Origin: an uncultured Collinsella sp.
GTDB taxonomy: Bacteria; Actinomycetota; Coriobacteriia; Coriobacteriales; Coriobacteriaceae
Length of the DNA stretch: 64,000 nucleotides
NCBI GenBank assembly: GCA_958403395.1
Contig: CATXXF010000001.1
Span: 45,332 to 109,331, forward strand
Reading direction: 5' to 3'
The position numbers were made by a program, and so were the translations under genes. Below are positions 63,032 through 64,000 of this stretch, piece by piece. Under the pieces are notes generated by a model. The model was not told where the DNA came from. It saw only the letters and a program-made list of their open reading frames with translations, and searched no databases. Position 1 is the first letter of the stretch, and each line of letters opens with the position of its first letter.

Positions 63032-63071
63032 TTACTTGTCCCCCTTTCAGTGCGTACAGAAATACCGTCGA

Positions 63072-63314
63072 CTAACCGACGGTCATGATGTGCATGGCAA
63101 CCTTGGAATCGATACCAAAGCGTGCGCCCAGCACAGTAACGATGATATTGGCGCCACTCGAGCTCACCACGTGGATTTCGCTGCCCTCGACAAAGCCGAG
63201 GTCCTTGAGGTGGTGCTTCATATCCTCATTGCCCTTTACACGAGACACGCGCACGGTTTCGCCCGCTTTTACCATCGAAAGCGGCATTGCCGGCATCTGC
63301 GGTCCGCAAGACAT
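63072..63314 (-). CDS. feoA: FeoA-family protein, second copy
   Basis: 80 residues. The FeoA motif KHHLKDLGFVEGSEIHVV and DSKVAMHIMTV are clear. A short N-terminal extension (MSCGPQMPAMPL) contains one Cys and Met residues. Two FeoA copies before FeoB are known in other anaerobes. The gene starts 43 bases from a 15-bp inverted repeat. Confidence 0.9.
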   Translation of the reverse strand: MSCGPQMPAMPLSMVKAGETVRVSRVKGNEDMKHHLKDLGFVEGSEIHVVSSSGANIIVTVLGARFGIDSKVAMHIMTVG

Positions 63315-63356
63315 GAGTGGCTCCTAACGTCAGTTCGTCCTCAACATCGACGCGGC

Positions 63357-63410
63357 AAAAGTTAACCACGTCTATGTTCGCTTTAGTAAACTAACACGTG
63401 GTTAACTTTT
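63357..63410. promoter_or_regulatory. Inverted repeats before the first feoA
   Basis: AAAAGTTAACCACGT (63357-63371) and its exact complement (63396-63410) enclose TTAGTAAACTAA (63383-63394), itself a dyad. This is the expected promoter region of the feo operon, and the inner dyad is similar to iron or manganese boxes. Confidence 0.5.
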
Positions 63411-63460
63411 TGGAAAGGGTCCCCATTCAGATTTCGAAAAAGTTTCCTATACGAAACAAA

Positions 63461-63495
63461 AGGGCGCGGCAAAGGACCATCCTTTACCACGCCCT
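63461..63495 (-). terminator. Intrinsic terminator of the HPr-like gene
   Basis: A 16-bp stem (63461-63476 with 63480-63495), whose two mismatches become G.U pairs on the minus-strand RNA, is followed there by TTTTGTTTCG. Confidence 0.88.
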
Positions 63496-63502
63496 GTCAT
63501 GC

Positions 63503-63751
63503 TTAAAGCGAGAGATTTCTGATCGACGTGACGCAGGAAGCCTCGTCTACGCCCGAAACGCGGAAGATGATGTCCTCGCCGCACTCGCCGTAGAGAGCCA
63601 TGAGTCCCATGACATCGCGGCCATCCGTGTGGCGATCGCCGATGCTGACTGACACGTTGCTACGATGCTTGGCAATGATGTCATAGAGCAATGCAACCGG
63701 GCGGGCATGTAGTCCCAACGGATCTTTAATCGTCTTTGTAAACTCGACCAT
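63503..63751 (-). CDS. HPr-like phosphocarrier with Asp46
   Basis: 82 residues, HPr fold and length. The active-site His15 lies in GLHARP, so phosphotransfer from Enzyme I is possible. The regulatory Ser46 site (normally KSIMG) reads RDVMG here, so the residue is Asp46. In Firmicutes Ser46 phosphorylation by HPrK drives catabolite repression; an Asp cannot be phosphorylated and would resemble the phosphorylated form. The ATG at 63751 has GGGAGGGG upstream. No Enzyme I or HPrK gene is in the window, and a role other than sugar PTS is possible. Confidence 0.85.
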   Translation of the reverse strand: MVEFTKTIKDPLGLHARPVALLYDIIAKHRSNVSVSIGDRHTDGRDVMGLMALYGECGEDIIFRVSGVDEASCVTSIRNLSL

Positions 63752-64000
63752 GTCCCCTCCCGCGACATCGCACATCGGCCGGCAAAACCCAGCCACGTGG
63801 TAGTTATTGTAGCGTTAGATGCTTCTCGAGAGCTCCTCTGAACACCTCGTGGTCAAAAAGTGGCAAATATGAGTACTGTCACCAATTTAGTAGCAGCAAA
63901 ATCGAAAGCAAATTGCCAACTTTGAGCGATTTGAAGAGGTTGAAAGGGTGGCGCGCGCAGACGTGGTGTAAGAGTGTCCTGAGGTTCGTCGCTGCAAGCC
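63752..64000. other. Upstream region of the HPr-like gene
   Basis: No gene or strong hairpin seen in these 249 bases up to the window edge. Confidence 0.4.

Overview
The window looks like a chromosomal segment of a gut actinobacterium of class Coriobacteriia, most likely Collinsella. This is inferred from the high G+C coding sequence, the many Collinsella-style short palindromes between genes, a GlnR-type regulator beside glnA, and sugar-acid genes under LacI/GntR control. No rRNA gene, intact tRNA gene or CRISPR array was seen.

Layout. 0-14 kb holds housekeeping and transport genes: a DUF559-like protein, a heterodimeric ABC exporter, a MATE pump with its MerR regulator, ligA plus a small coupled ORF, an HtrA protease, and glnA with a GlnR-like regulator. 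14-20 kb holds a 2-keto-3-deoxygluconate (KDG) block: a LacI regulator, kdgK, kdgA, a GntR regulator and a YczE-like membrane protein. It has duplicated LacI-type operators, duplicated leader hairpins and a duplicated structured RNA. 19.7-26 kb is accessory: a lone AAA ATPase, iteron-like repeats, a decayed tyrosine integrase, the 3' half of a tRNA-Met (attachment-site remnant), an alkyltransferase-like protein, a CBS protein and a DHA2 efflux pump. 26-32 kb has a sugar-acid dehydratase, a GntP permease, a GntR regulator, kduD and an RpiB/DhuI-type isomerase. 32-43 kb has an old-yellow-enzyme oxidoreductase, then kdpFABC and kdpDE enclosed by two 113-bp direct repeats, then a GltD-like oxidoreductase. 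44-60 kb is a pectin/galacturonate cluster: TIM-barrel isomerase, GH105, SGNH esterase, CE8-alpha/beta-hydrolase fusion, a second esterase, GH28, GPH transporter, uxaA, uxaB, uxaC and a LacI regulator. 60-64 kb is the feo ferrous-iron system and an HPr-like protein.

How the genes work together. The carbohydrate genes converge on KDG. GH28 and GH105 release galacturonate and unsaturated galacturonate. UxaC, UxaB and UxaA turn galacturonate into KDG, while the DhuI-like isomerase and KduD turn the unsaturated sugar into KDG. The IlvD/Edd-family dehydratase may feed aldonates into the same pool. KdgK and KdgA finish with pyruvate and glyceraldehyde-3-phosphate. The pectin enzymes show no signal peptide, so oligosaccharides are probably imported by the GPH transporter and cut inside the cell. 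A palindrome, AGGTGAACGTTCACCT or close variants, lies before uxaC, the transporter, GH105 and kduD and near the GntR gene, which suggests one scattered regulon. A second palindrome, CGAAACCGATTTCG, marks the kdgK and YczE-like promoters.

Most notable are the two-copy structured RNA (16610-16739 and 18845-18969), the direct repeats around kdp that duplicate the end of the GltD-like gene, several palindromic repeat families, and an HPr-like protein with Asp at the regulatory Ser46 position.
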